From assembly GCA_020638395.1 (NCBI GenBank), contig JACKIP010000008.1, positions 17,678 to 81,677 on the forward strand: DNA of 64,000 nt, written 5' to 3'. Of this stretch, positions 1 to 7,985 are shown piece by piece. Below the pieces are notes generated by a model. It had not been told where the DNA came from. It saw nothing but the letters and a program-made list of their open reading frames with translations, and searched no databases. Position numbers and translations under genes: made by a program. The stretch comes from Rhodospirillales bacterium (lineage in GTDB: Bacteria > Pseudomonadota > Alphaproteobacteria > Micavibrionales > Micavibrionaceae). Numbering within the stretch: position 1 is the stretch's first letter; each line of letters begins with the position of its first letter.

Positions 1-2
1 CG

Positions 3-542
3 GTCTCCCTGATGAAGATCGCCAATGATATTCGCCTGCTGGGATCTGGCCCCCGCTGCGGGATCGGAGAACTCAATCTCCCCGCCAATGAGCCAGGTTC
101 TTCTATCATGCCAGGAAAAGTCAATCCAACCCAGTGCGAAGCCATGACGATGGTGTGTGCGCAGGTCATGGGAAACCATACCGCCGTGACCGTGGCCGGA
201 TCGAACGGGCATTTTGAGTTGAACGTGTTCAAGCCCGTCATTATTTACAATGTCCTGCAATCCCTGCGCCTGATTGCCGATGCCTGCATTTCCTTCACGG
301 ATAACTGTGTCAGTGGAATCGAAGCAAACGAGTCCCGCATTGAAAAACTGATGAATGAAAGTTTGATGCTTGTAACGGCCCTCAACCCGCACATCGGCTA
401 TGATAATGCCGCGAAAATCGCTAAAAAGGCTCATGCCGAGGGCACTTCTCTCATGGAAGCCGGAATCGCGCTTAATCTTTTGACGCAGGAGCAGTTCAAG
501 GACTGGATTATCCCCGCCGAGATGGTCAAGCCCCGCGATTAG
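3..542 (+). CDS. fumC: Fumarate hydratase class II, C-terminal part (5' end outside window)
   Basis: Class II fumarase interconverts fumarate and L-malate in the TCA cycle as a cytosolic homotetramer. The frame is open from base 3, so the gene begins upstream of the window. The signature loop GSSIMPGKVNP is at about residues 33-43 of the visible part and carries the catalytic serine. It is followed by the helical core with HFELNVFKP and by the typical C-terminal stretch LVTALNPHIGYDNAAKIAKKA. The start visible at base 12 is an internal methionine. The next gene (rfbA) is convergent, with a hairpin repeat between. The aspartase/argininosuccinate lyase superfamily shares the loop, but the C-terminal domain is that of FumC. 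Confidence 0.95.
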   Translation, partial: VSLMKIANDIRLLGSGPRCGIGELNLPANEPGSSIMPGKVNPTQCEAMTMVCAQVMGNHTAVTVAGSNGHFELNVFKPVIIYNVLQSLRLIADACISFTDNCVSGIEANESRIEKLMNESLMLVTALNPHIGYDNAAKIAKKAHAEGTSLMEAGIALNLLTQEQFKDWIIPAEMVKPRD

Positions 543-575
543 CAGTTTGCTGAAAAAGTCGAGAAACGACAAAAA

Positions 576-644
576 CGTCATTCTGAGCACAGCGAAGAAT
601 CTTTTTTATCAATAGGTTAAGATTCTTCGCCTATGGCTCGGGCA
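576..644. repeat. Palindromic intergenic repeat (module I) between fumC and rfbA
   Basis: The left half (576-601) resembles the reverse complement of the right half (619-644). The arms are built on GCGAAGAATC and GATTCTTCGC, about 17 bases apart, so the transcript can fold into a long hairpin. The core is nearly identical, in reverse complement, to 35092-35163, and half-copies occur at 47002-47032 and 61130-61163. It sits between convergent genes and could act as a bidirectional terminator. Confidence 0.75.
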
Positions 645-649
645 GTCTG

Positions 650-1546
650 TTACTGGAAAAGATAGCTTTGTCGTTCCTGAACAAGGTCTTTCAGGTACGC
701 GCCGTAATCGTTTTTGGAAAGCTCTGCGGCTAACTTCAAAACCGCTTCCTCATCAATCCATCCCTGAGTCAGCGCAATTTCTTCCGGACAGGCAATGAAC
801 TGCTGCTGCTGTTTCTGAATCGTTTCGATAAACTGTCCGGCCTGCAGCAGGGAACTGTAAATTCCCGTATCAAACCAGCAATATCCACGCCCCATCAGTT
901 TGACCTGCAAGGCCCCCCGTTTCAGGTAAGCATTGTGAACATCGACGATTTCCAGCTCTCCCCGCGCAGACGGCCTCAGGCTCTTTGCAATTTCCACCAC
1001 GTCGGAATCATAAAAATATAACCCGGTCACCGCCCATTGGGACTTAGGAACTTTTGGCTTTTCCTCAATCGACAGAACGCGCCCGTCTCTGTCAAATTCA
1101 ACAACACCATAGCGCTCCGGGTCATGAACTTTACTGGCAAAAATAGTCCCGCCCGCCTCCTGAGCATCCGCCGCCCGCATCAACTCCGTCAGGCCATGCC
1201 CATAGTATATATTATCCCCCAAAACCATGGCACAAGGAGCCCCGTCAAGAAATGCTTCCCCGATTGTAAAAGCCTGTGGCAACCCTTCCGGTTTCGGCTG
1301 CGCGGCGTACTGAATAGAAATTCCCCACTGGGACCCATCTCCCAAAAGCTTCTGAAAAAATTCCTGTTCATGGGGGGTGGTGATAACCAGAATATCCCGG
1401 ATTCCACCTAACATAAGCGTTGTCAGGGGATAGTAAACCATCGGCTTGTCATAGATAGGCAGTAATTGTTTACTAATTCCTTTGGTGATCGGATATAATC
1501 TGGTCCCGCTGCCTCCCGCCAACACAATCCCTTTTCTTTTTTTCAT
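650..1546 (-). CDS. rfbA: Glucose-1-phosphate thymidylyltransferase
   Basis: Makes dTDP-glucose from dTTP and glucose-1-phosphate, the first step of dTDP-L-rhamnose synthesis. The N-terminus shows the nucleotidyltransferase signature KGIVLAGGSGTRLYP (about residues 5-19), followed by KQLLPIYDKPMVYYPL. VLGDNIYYG and the EEKP motif of the sugar-binding site follow. At 298 residues it has the usual RmlA length. It is the last gene of the rfbC-B-D-A series; its start overlaps the end of rfbD by 4 bases, implying translational coupling. Downstream is the palindromic repeat at 576-644. Confidence 0.97.
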   Translation of the reverse strand: MKKRKGIVLAGGSGTRLYPITKGISKQLLPIYDKPMVYYPLTTLMLGGIRDILVITTPHEQEFFQKLLGDGSQWGISIQYAAQPKPEGLPQAFTIGEAFLDGAPCAMVLGDNIYYGHGLTELMRAADAQEAGGTIFASKVHDPERYGVVEFDRDGRVLSIEEKPKVPKSQWAVTGLYFYDSDVVEIAKSLRPSARGELEIVDVHNAYLKRGALQVKLMGRGYCWFDTGIYSSLLQAGQFIETIQKQQQQFIACPEEIALTQGWIDEEAVLKLAAELSKNDYGAYLKDLVQERQSYLFQ

Positions 1547-2463
1547 GATAATACTCCTGTTGCAGAATCTGATTTTAACCGTTGCAGTGCCCGCCTGATA
1601 CCATCCCGCCAGGAACAGGGCTCTATCGCAAAAACGCGCTGCACCCGACTGGTATCAAGGAAAGAGTTTGAAGGGCGCAGCGCTTTTTGAGGAAACTCAG
1701 GAGAGGAAATGGCTACAAGACGCTCCGGCACAGAAAATCCCTGTTCTTTTGCCTGCTCAAAAATAGCCCGTGCAAACTCGTACCAGGTCACGGACTCCGC
1801 TCCACCATAATGGTAAATGCCCCATTCATCGAATGCCGGGGTTTGCTCCAGATGATGGACGATCCCCCAGAACGCTCTGGCAATGTCATAAGAGTACGTC
1901 GGGCCGCCACGTTGGTCGTTAACGATCCGGAGTTCCTTATGTCTTTCTGCCAAAGACAGCATGGTTTTTAGAAAATTCTTACCATCAGGGCCAAATACCC
2001 ACGACGTCCGGACCATAATATGGCGGGGACACTGCGCAGAAATCGCCAGTTCTCCCGCTAATTTTGATAGTCCGTAAATGCAAAGGGGATTGGCGGGATC
2101 TTCTTCGCGATACGCCCGTCCTTTTTTTCCGTCAAAAATATAATCCGTAGACAGATGAAGAAGGCACGCCCCTGCGCAGCCTGCCACAGCCTCCGCCAAA
2201 TAGGAAGCGCCCTTCCAGTTGACGGTAAAAGCCTGTTCCAGATCATCTTCCGCCAGATCCACCGCCGTATATGCCGCCGCATTGATAAAAAATCGGCAGT
2301 TATGGTCCTGATATAGCTCCTGAACAATACGTATCACCTGACTTTGAACAGTCAGATCCGCCATGTCTTTTAGAACGGGAATGACCTGATATCCGTCCGG
2401 GACCAGCTTATGAATAGCCTGTCCAATCTGTCCGCCCGCACCAAAAACTGCAACTGCTGTCAT
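1543..2463 (-). CDS. rfbD: dTDP-4-dehydrorhamnose reductase
   Basis: Performs the final NAD(P)H-dependent reduction that yields dTDP-L-rhamnose. It is an extended SDR protein with the N-terminal dinucleotide loop GAGGQIG. LLHLSTDYIFDG and the catalytic YGLSKLAGE (YxxxK) follow. The start at 2463 is preferred over the longer frame from 2511. It puts the Rossmann fold at the N-terminus, has an upstream GGGA Shine-Dalgarno-like stretch, and leaves the gene starting just past the end of rfbB. That gives 306 residues, normal for RmlD. Confidence 0.95.
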   Translation of the reverse strand: MTAVAVFGAGGQIGQAIHKLVPDGYQVIPVLKDMADLTVQSQVIRIVQELYQDHNCRFFINAAAYTAVDLAEDDLEQAFTVNWKGASYLAEAVAGCAGACLLHLSTDYIFDGKKGRAYREEDPANPLCIYGLSKLAGELAISAQCPRHIMVRTSWVFGPDGKNFLKTMLSLAERHKELRIVNDQRGGPTYSYDIARAFWGIVHHLEQTPAFDEWGIYHYGGAESVTWYEFARAIFEQAKEQGFSVPERLVAISSPEFPQKALRPSNSFLDTSRVQRVFAIEPCSWRDGIRRALQRLKSDSATGVLS

Positions 2464-2470
2464 AATATCC

Positions 2471-3532
2471 CTACCCAATTTTCGCAACAGATCCCAGACG
2501 TTCCCCGGCATAGCGGGTCTCCAGAATATTTTTCCACCAAACCTGATGATCCAGATACCATAGAAGCGTCTTCTTCAAGCCGGTTTCAAACGTTTCCACG
2601 GGACGCCAATCCAGCTCACGTCTGATTTTTGTTGCGTCAATGGCATAGCGACGATCATGCCCCGGACGATCCGTCACATACTGAATAAGCTCCCTGCGAC
2701 GGGACACTTTTTGCGGTGGGGCCAGATCATCCAGTAAATCACAGATTGTCTGCACGATCTCTATGTTCGTCCGCTCGGAATTTCCGCCAACATTATAAGA
2801 CTCTCCAACCTTCCCGTTTCGTAAGACGCACTTCAAAGCCGAGACATGATCCTCGACATACAGCCAGTCACGCACATTTAATCCGTCTCCATATACCGGC
2901 AAGCTGTCTTCGGAAAGTCCCCGAACAATCATCAAGGGAATTAATTTTTCCGGGAATTGATAAGGACCGTAATTATTGGAGCAGTTAGAAACCAGAGCTG
3001 GCAAGCCATAGGTCGTTTTCCAGGCCCGAACAAGATGGTCAGACGCGGCCTTACTCGCAGAATAAGGCGAATGCGGATCATAAGGGGTTTTCTCGTGAAA
3101 AAGCCCCGCCTCCCCCAAAGAGCCAAACACTTCATCCGTCGAAATATGATGAAACCGGAAAGATTCTTTTCGCTCAGGGGGCAAAGCCTGCCAGTATGCC
3201 AAAGCAATTGTAAGAAGATTAAACGTTCCGGTAATATTGGTCTGGATAAACTCTCCCGGCCGATCAATCGATCGGTCAACGTGCGACTCTGCCGCAAGAT
3301 GCATCACGGCATCCGGCTCAAATTGCGTAAAAATCTGACGAACGGCCTCGTAATCCGCCAGATCTGTTTGATATAAAACATAACGTTCAGAGGGAGGAAA
3401 CAGAGCTTCAATATCCGGATTGGCGGCATAAGTCAGCTTGTCCAGATTGCCCACAACATGCCCGTCTTCCAACAGAGAGTGAACAAGATTTGCCCCGATA
3501 AATCCCGCCCCTCCCGTCACCAGTATTTTCAT
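2471..3532 (-). CDS. rfbB: dTDP-glucose 4,6-dehydratase
   Basis: Converts dTDP-glucose to dTDP-4-keto-6-deoxyglucose with a bound NAD+. Visible marks are the N-terminal TGGAGFIG NAD loop, the AAESHVDRSI segment, HISTDEVFGSL with the active-site Thr-Asp-Glu, and SPYSASKAASDHLV carrying YxxxK. NNYGPYQFPEKLIPL completes the family pattern. Length (353) is typical of RmlB. An AAGGA ribosome binding site lies just before the ATG. It follows rfbC after a 75-base gap and is tightly spaced with rfbD. Confidence 0.97.
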   Translation of the reverse strand: MKILVTGGAGFIGANLVHSLLEDGHVVGNLDKLTYAANPDIEALFPPSERYVLYQTDLADYEAVRQIFTQFEPDAVMHLAAESHVDRSIDRPGEFIQTNITGTFNLLTIALAYWQALPPERKESFRFHHISTDEVFGSLGEAGLFHEKTPYDPHSPYSASKAASDHLVRAWKTTYGLPALVSNCSNNYGPYQFPEKLIPLMIVRGLSEDSLPVYGDGLNVRDWLYVEDHVSALKCVLRNGKVGESYNVGGNSERTNIEIVQTICDLLDDLAPPQKVSRRRELIQYVTDRPGHDRRYAIDATKIRRELDWRPVETFETGLKKTLLWYLDHQVWWKNILETRYAGERLGSVAKIG

Positions 3533-3607
3533 TTTTTATCCTTCTAAATAAAAGCGCCGCTGATATTTTCTAATACAACATCATCCTGATTCTTTTTTCG
3601 CATTTAC

Positions 3608-4168
3608 TCACTCAAAATACGTTGTAATGCTTAACAAAGACGGAAGAACAAGGTCTTTTTCTGAAAGAATAGCAGATTCCGGTGCGATGGGCCATGGAAT
3701 AGACAGATCCGGATCATTCCAGATAATCCCCCCTTCATGCTCTTTGGAGTAAGGAGCGGATACTTTGTAGAGAACTTCAGTATTATCTGTAAGTGTACAA
3801 AAACCATGGGCGAACCCGGACGGGATGTATAGCTGCAAACCTTCTTTAGCTGTCAGTTCCAGCCCAAAGTGCTGCCCATAAGTTGGGGAAGACCTCCGCA
3901 AATCAACGGCGACATCCCAGATCGCACCACTGAGAGCCCGCACCAGTTTCACCTGATCGAAGGGTGGTGTTTGAAAATGTAATCCTCTAACAGTTCCGGC
4001 CTTTAGAGATAGTGACTGATTATCCTGAACAAAATCAGTGGTAACGCCGTGTTGCCGCAAAGAGTCGGCATTATAGGTTTCCGAAAAATACCCCCGGTGA
4101 TCGGCATAGCGATCAGGCTGAAAAATCAGCAAACCGTCTATAGATGTCTTCTCTACACGCAATCCCAC
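3608..4168 (-). CDS. rfbC: dTDP-4-dehydrorhamnose 3,5-epimerase
   Basis: Cupin-fold epimerase acting between RfbB and RfbD. DHRGYFSETYN near residues 24-34, VRGLHFQ with the catalytic histidine, and WDVAVDLRRSSPTYG are diagnostic RmlC motifs. IPSGFAHGF follows. At 186 residues it has family length. Translation starts at a GTG with AGGGGA about 7 bases upstream. It is first in the rhamnose gene run and lies only 101 bases past atpC, with a hairpin (4194-4219) between them. Confidence 0.96.
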   Translation of the reverse strand: MGLRVEKTSIDGLLIFQPDRYADHRGYFSETYNADSLRQHGVTTDFVQDNQSLSLKAGTVRGLHFQTPPFDQVKLVRALSGAIWDVAVDLRRSSPTYGQHFGLELTAKEGLQLYIPSGFAHGFCTLTDNTEVLYKVSAPYSKEHEGGIIWNDPDLSIPWPIAPESAILSEKDLVLPSLLSITTYFE

Positions 4169-4182
4169 GACGCAATCCCCTG

Positions 4183-4219
4183 AAAAATTTTAAGTGCGGA
4201 AAGACCTGTCCCTCCGCAC
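4183..4219 (-). terminator. Probable rho-independent terminator after the atp operon
   Basis: Read on the minus strand, a perfect 7-base stem (GTGCGGA / TCCGCAC, at 4219-4213 and 4200-4194) encloses a 12-base loop and is followed by TTAAAATTTTT. It lies 50 bases past the atpC stop and just upstream of the rfbC GTG. It would separate the atp and rfb transcription units, or attenuate read-through. Confidence 0.6.
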
Positions 4220-4269
4220 GTTTCATATTTACATGAATGCGTTCGTAAATAAATATAAAAAACAGAAAA

Positions 4270-4677
4270 TCAGGCCCGCGCCGCAGCCAGCTTTGCATTC
4301 ACCACAGCGATCTGCGCTTGCAAGCGGTGCTGATCGGCAACGCCAACCGCCAGTTTCAAATCCTCTCTGAGGATACTCATCTGGCTTTCAAGCGCTGCCC
4401 GATCCAAAGAAGACACCGGAACGGCTTCCTCTGCCAGAACAGTAACACTCTCCGCCGTGACATCCGCAAAACCGCCGGCAATAAAAATTTCCTGCGTGAT
4501 GCTGTTATCGTTGGCGCTGCGGACTTTTACGACTCCCGGTTTCAGGCTGGTCATCAAAGCGGCATGCCCCGGTAAAATCCCGCACTCCCCCTCTTCTCCG
4601 GGAATGAGGGCATAGGTCGCCGGTTCGGACATCAGCTTTTTTTCCGGAGAGACAAGTTCAAATTGAAAAGTTTTCAT
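4270..4677 (-). CDS. atpC: F1 ATP synthase subunit epsilon
   Basis: Small central-stalk subunit that couples F1 to the c-ring and can inhibit ATP hydrolysis. The N-terminal beta-sandwich begins FQFELVSPEKKLMSEPATYALIPGEEGECGILPGHA, with the typical GxxGxLPGHA-like turn. A helical hairpin closes the 135-residue protein. It is the last gene of the atp operon. It is separated from atpD by 854 bases holding two small unrelated genes, an unusual break in the normally tight atpD-atpC pair. Confidence 0.95.
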   Translation of the reverse strand: MKTFQFELVSPEKKLMSEPATYALIPGEEGECGILPGHAALMTSLKPGVVKVRSANDNSITQEIFIAGGFADVTAESVTVLAEEAVPVSSLDRAALESQMSILREDLKLAVGVADQHRLQAQIAVVNAKLAAARA

Positions 4678-4700
4678 CGTTTTTTCCTTTTTATTCTCTT

Positions 4701-4728
4701 ACCACCAAGGCACAAAGGCACCAAGATG
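4701..4728 (+). repeat. Left copy of inverted repeat flanking the 4737-5132 gene
   Basis: This 28-base element begins ACCACCAAGGCAC. It matches the reverse complement of 5093-5120 at 24 of 28 positions. It belongs to the same purine-rich accACCnAGGCACnnAGG family as module G of the larger intergenic islands. Confidence 0.8.
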
Positions 4729-4736
4729 TTTTTTCT

Positions 4737-5132
4737 TCAATCAGCACTATTCCACCATTGTCTGAAAAGGCTACACTTGCCATGTTGATCTAATTCCAGA
4801 TAATAGCTTCCTATATGGAGAGGTTTATCAGTCTCTTTAAATTTCCACATAGCCATACCTACTTTGTCAGTTTGATATAAAATATCTATTTTCACAAAAT
4901 CTATTTTCTGAGACTTAATATCCTGCCACACGCCAACAACATCCTCTTTTGTCGTTAGAGGTGGCTCGAAAGGATTCTCGTAATACTCAGGTGTATCCGA
5001 AATAATCTCGGCTATCAAATCCGGGTCTTGGCTAAGCCATATTTCCTTCATTGTAGAAAACCATTTTTCAACAGACGTTTTTCTTCCCTTGTCCTCTTGG
5101 TGCCTTGATGTCTTGGTGGTTAAATTATTCAT
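4737..5132 (-). CDS. SnoaL/NTF2-like small protein inserted in the atp operon
   Basis: A 131-residue protein resembling the SnoaL/NTF2-like cone fold: VEKWFSTMKEIWLSQDPDLIAEII opens the domain, YYENPFEPPLTTKEDVVGVWQDI follows, and it ends in a beta-rich half with WWNSAD. These folds bind or isomerise small molecules; no substrate can be named. About 16 N-terminal residues are encoded by the inverted repeat at 5093-5120, so the true start is uncertain. The next ATG (5051) would cut into the first helix. It has no evident tie to ATP synthase and looks like an insertion between atpD and atpC. Confidence 0.65.
   Translation of the reverse strand: MNNLTTKTSRHQEDKGRKTSVEKWFSTMKEIWLSQDPDLIAEIISDTPEYYENPFEPPLTTKEDVVGVWQDIKSQKIDFVKIDILYQTDKVGMAMWKFKETDKPLHIGSYYLELDQHGKCSLFRQWWNSAD
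5093..5120 (-). repeat. Right copy of inverted repeat, inside the N-terminal codons of the SnoaL-like gene
   Basis: Inverted partner of 4701-4728 (24/28 identical). It is read as codons 5-13 of the 4737-5132 gene, so a repeat sequence has been recruited into, or has overwritten, the start of a coding region. Confidence 0.8.
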
Positions 5133-5141
5133 ATCCGGAAA

Positions 5142-5450
5142 TCAGAGTGTATGCTGCTCCCATTCAATTTTCCGAATAGAATCCTGACTTGGCCAATATC
5201 CGGATTGCCCGGCCTGATCTCTTCGTCTGTCATTATAGATGGCAGCGGCTCCGGCCAGAACGATCCCGGCTCCCCCGAATAAAGCACCACCTTCACGCAG
5301 GTCAGTAGAGTCGCTCATCTGCGCTCCCGCCGCGACTAACCCAAACGCAATGGTAGCAACCTTGTATTTCCATGCCGAGCGCTCAAATCTGTGTCGATCG
5401 AGCTCTGCAGCTGCCTTAATCCGCCCATAACTTTCAGGTAATGCAGACAT
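5142..5450 (-). CDS. Hypothetical small membrane protein between atpD and atpC
   Basis: Unrecognised, 102 residues. A charged N-terminal helix (LPESYGRIKAAAELDRHRFERS) precedes two short hydrophobic stretches at about 28-45 and 55-72, the second rich in Gly and Ala. A polar tail ends the protein. An AGAGGGA Shine-Dalgarno precedes the ATG, which supports a real gene. Its position within the atp operon suggests co-transcription, but no functional link to the synthase is visible. Confidence 0.6.
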   Translation of the reverse strand: MSALPESYGRIKAAAELDRHRFERSAWKYKVATIAFGLVAAGAQMSDSTDLREGGALFGGAGIVLAGAAAIYNDRRRDQAGQSGYWPSQDSIRKIEWEQHTL

Positions 5451-5531
5451 TTTATAATTTCCCTCTTGTTAAAATTCTAAACCGGCTGGTCTGCCTCTCT
5501 TATCCGGGCAGATCCAGTCGTTTTACTATAC

Positions 5532-6980
5532 TTATGCAGCCTCTGCGGCCATTTTCTTGGCTTTAGCGACGGCTTCCTCGATCGTTCCAACCATGTAGAA
5601 AGCCGATTCCGGCAGGTGGTCATACTCACCTGCGACAATCCCTTTAAAGCCTTTGATCGTGTCTTCTAGCTGTACAAACACGCCCGGCGTCCCGGTAAAG
5701 ACCTCAGCCACGTGGAACGGCTGAGACAGGAACCGCTGGATTTTCCGGGCGCGCGCCACAACCAGTTTATCGTCTTCTGACAGTTCATCCATCCCCAGAA
5801 TGGCGATAATATCCTGCAGGGCTTTGTACTGTTGCAGTGTTTTTTGTACATCTGCCGCCACTTGATAGTGCTCCTCGCCCACAACCCGCGGATCCAGAAT
5901 ACGAGAGGTCGAATCGAGCGGATCCACGGCCGGATAAATCCCTTGTTCAGCAATCTGACGAGACAGAACGGTTGTCGCATCCAGGTGCGAGAAGGTCGTT
6001 GCGGGAGCCGGGTCGGTCAAATCGTCCGCCGGAACGTACACGGCCTGCACAGAGGTAATAGACCCTTTATTGGTCGAGGTAATCCGCTCCTGCATCTGTC
6101 CCATGTCTGTCGACAGTGTTGGCTGATATCCCACCGCAGACGGAATACGTCCCAGCAACGCAGACACCTCGGCACCGGCCTGTGTGAAACGGAAAATGTT
6201 ATCGATAAACATCAGAACGTCCTGACCCTGCTCATCCCGGAAATACTCCGCCATGGTCAGACCGGTCAGGGCCACACGCGCCCGCGCACCGGGCGGCTCG
6301 TTCATCTGACCAAACACCAGCGCCACTTTGGACTCACCGTCCAGCTTAATAACGCCCGCATCAATCATTTCATGGTACAGATCGTTCCCTTCCCGGGTCC
6401 GTTCGCCGACCCCGGCGAAGACAGACACCCCGCCATGCTCCTTGGCGATGTTGTTAATCAATTCCTGAATGGTCACGGTTTTCCCCACACCGGCCCCGCC
6501 GAACAGACCGATTTTACCACCTTTTGCGTATGGGCAAAGCAGGTCAACCACTTTAATCCCGGTGATAAGCTGTTCCGCCGCACCGGATTGCTCCGCAAAA
6601 CTTGGGGCTTCGCGGTGAATTTCCCAGCGCTCTTTTGTTTTCACCGGACCGCGGTTATCAATCGGCTCCCCGATCACGTCAAAAATCCGTCCGAGCGTGT
6701 CATTTCCCACCGGCACCGCAATCGCAGATCCTGTATCGCTTACCGGTTGTCCCCGCACCAGACCATCCGTTGAGTCCATCGCGATACACCGCACCGTATT
6801 TTCACCAAGGTGCTGTGCAACTTCCAGAACCAGCCTTTTCCCGCCATTGGACTCATTAACCGTTTCCAACGCATCCAGAATGGCCGGAACGGCGCCATCT
6901 TCAAACTGCACGTCCACCACAGCTCCCAGAATCTGGGTTATTTTTCCTTGTGCTGTTGCTGCTGCTTTTGCTTTTGCCAT
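5532..6980 (-). CDS. atpD: F1 ATP synthase subunit beta
   Basis: Catalytic subunit of the F1 hexamer. Walker A GGAGVGKT is at about residues 161-168. GERTREGNDLYHEM, the Walker B strand VLMFIDNIFRFTQAG and the P-SAVGYQPTLSTDMG catalytic region follow. The N-terminal KAKAAATAQG extension is Ala/Lys-rich, as in several alphaproteobacterial betas. Length is 482. It lies 38 bases past atpG in the operon. Confidence 0.98.
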   Translation of the reverse strand: MAKAKAAATAQGKITQILGAVVDVQFEDGAVPAILDALETVNESNGGKRLVLEVAQHLGENTVRCIAMDSTDGLVRGQPVSDTGSAIAVPVGNDTLGRIFDVIGEPIDNRGPVKTKERWEIHREAPSFAEQSGAAEQLITGIKVVDLLCPYAKGGKIGLFGGAGVGKTVTIQELINNIAKEHGGVSVFAGVGERTREGNDLYHEMIDAGVIKLDGESKVALVFGQMNEPPGARARVALTGLTMAEYFRDEQGQDVLMFIDNIFRFTQAGAEVSALLGRIPSAVGYQPTLSTDMGQMQERITSTNKGSITSVQAVYVPADDLTDPAPATTFSHLDATTVLSRQIAEQGIYPAVDPLDSTSRILDPRVVGEEHYQVAADVQKTLQQYKALQDIIAILGMDELSEDDKLVVARARKIQRFLSQPFHVAEVFTGTPGVFVQLEDTIKGFKGIVAGEYDHLPESAFYMVGTIEEAVAKAKKMAAEAA

Positions 6981-7018
6981 TTTTCTTTCTTCCTTTTTCT
7001 AAACTCTTGATAATTCTG

Positions 7019-7909
7019 TTAAACTGCCTCTGCCCCAGAGATAATCTCAATCAGTTCTTTTGTAATATAAGCCTGCCGCGCGCGGTTATATTGCAAGGAC
7101 AGATCTTTAATCATGTCCCCCGCATTACGGGTTGCGTTATCCATTGCCGTCATCCGGGCGGCCTGTTCCCCGGCGGCGGAATCCAGCAAGGCGCGGTAAA
7201 TCTGCATGGAAATATTTTTCGGCAGCAATTCCGCCAGAAGACGCTCTTCCTCCGGCTCAAAATCATACGGAGACTTCAATTCAGCCGTTTTTGTGGTTTC
7301 TTTTTGCTCCGGCAGAGTAAACGGAACCAATTGTTGTGTTTTCGGCGGCTGCGCCAGAACAGATTTAAATTCGTTATAAACCAGATGGCACACATCGAAT
7401 TTGTCTTCTTCATACAATCCAAGCATGTACTTAGAGATTTCATTCACCTCGGCAAACCCGACCCGCTCCTTACCACCGATACCGGTAAAGCTTTTGATAA
7501 TCAGGCTGGCAAAATCGCGTTTCAGGATATCCCGCGCCTTACGGCCAACCGTCAGCAATTGAACCGTTTTTCCCTCGCGTTGCAAGCGCAGGACTTCTGC
7601 CTTCGCAAACCGGATCAAATTGCCATTAAACCCGCCACAGAGCCCGCGGTCAGACGACACCACAATCAGAAGGTGAACCTGATCCCGTCCAGTCCCGATA
7701 AGCAGTTTGGGAGAGGCCGTGCTCAAAACAATCCCCCCCGCAACCCGCGCCATCATACCGGCCATGGCTTGTGCATAAGGTTGCGCCTTTTCCGCCGCAT
7801 CCTGAGCTTTTTTCAATTTGGCCGCCGCCACCATCTTCATCGCACTCGTAATTTTACGGGTCGATTTCACGGAGGTGATACGGTCTCTATAATCGCGTAA
7901 TGAGGGCAT
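7019..7909 (-). CDS. atpG: F1 ATP synthase subunit gamma
   Basis: Central rotor shaft. The conserved N-terminal helix RDYRDRITSVKSTRKITSAMKMVAAAKLKKAQ and the C-terminal partner MTAMDNATRNAGDMI-DLSLQYNRARQAYITKELIEIISGAEA form the coiled coil. VVSSDRGLCGGFN is diagnostic. 296 residues, normal. It lies between atpA (76-base gap) and atpD. Confidence 0.97.
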   Translation of the reverse strand: MPSLRDYRDRITSVKSTRKITSAMKMVAAAKLKKAQDAAEKAQPYAQAMAGMMARVAGGIVLSTASPKLLIGTGRDQVHLLIVVSSDRGLCGGFNGNLIRFAKAEVLRLQREGKTVQLLTVGRKARDILKRDFASLIIKSFTGIGGKERVGFAEVNEISKYMLGLYEEDKFDVCHLVYNEFKSVLAQPPKTQQLVPFTLPEQKETTKTAELKSPYDFEPEEERLLAELLPKNISMQIYRALLDSAAGEQAARMTAMDNATRNAGDMIKDLSLQYNRARQAYITKELIEIISGAEAV

Positions 7910-7985
7910 TTATTCTACTTATTCCGCTTTAATACGTTGTATGGTAATGACCTGAACAAAGCCTCCCGGCCCTGTTCAGTGTGTT

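Noticed and set aside
5832..6773. Plus-strand open frame (313 residues) opposite atpD
   Set aside because: Antisense to the catalytic beta subunit; composition is that of a mirror frame and there is no ribosome binding site.
6950..7900. Long plus-strand open frame (316 residues) across atpG
   Set aside because: It is antisense to the well-supported atpG gene, has no family motifs and is rich in His/Arg/Gln as expected of a shadow frame.
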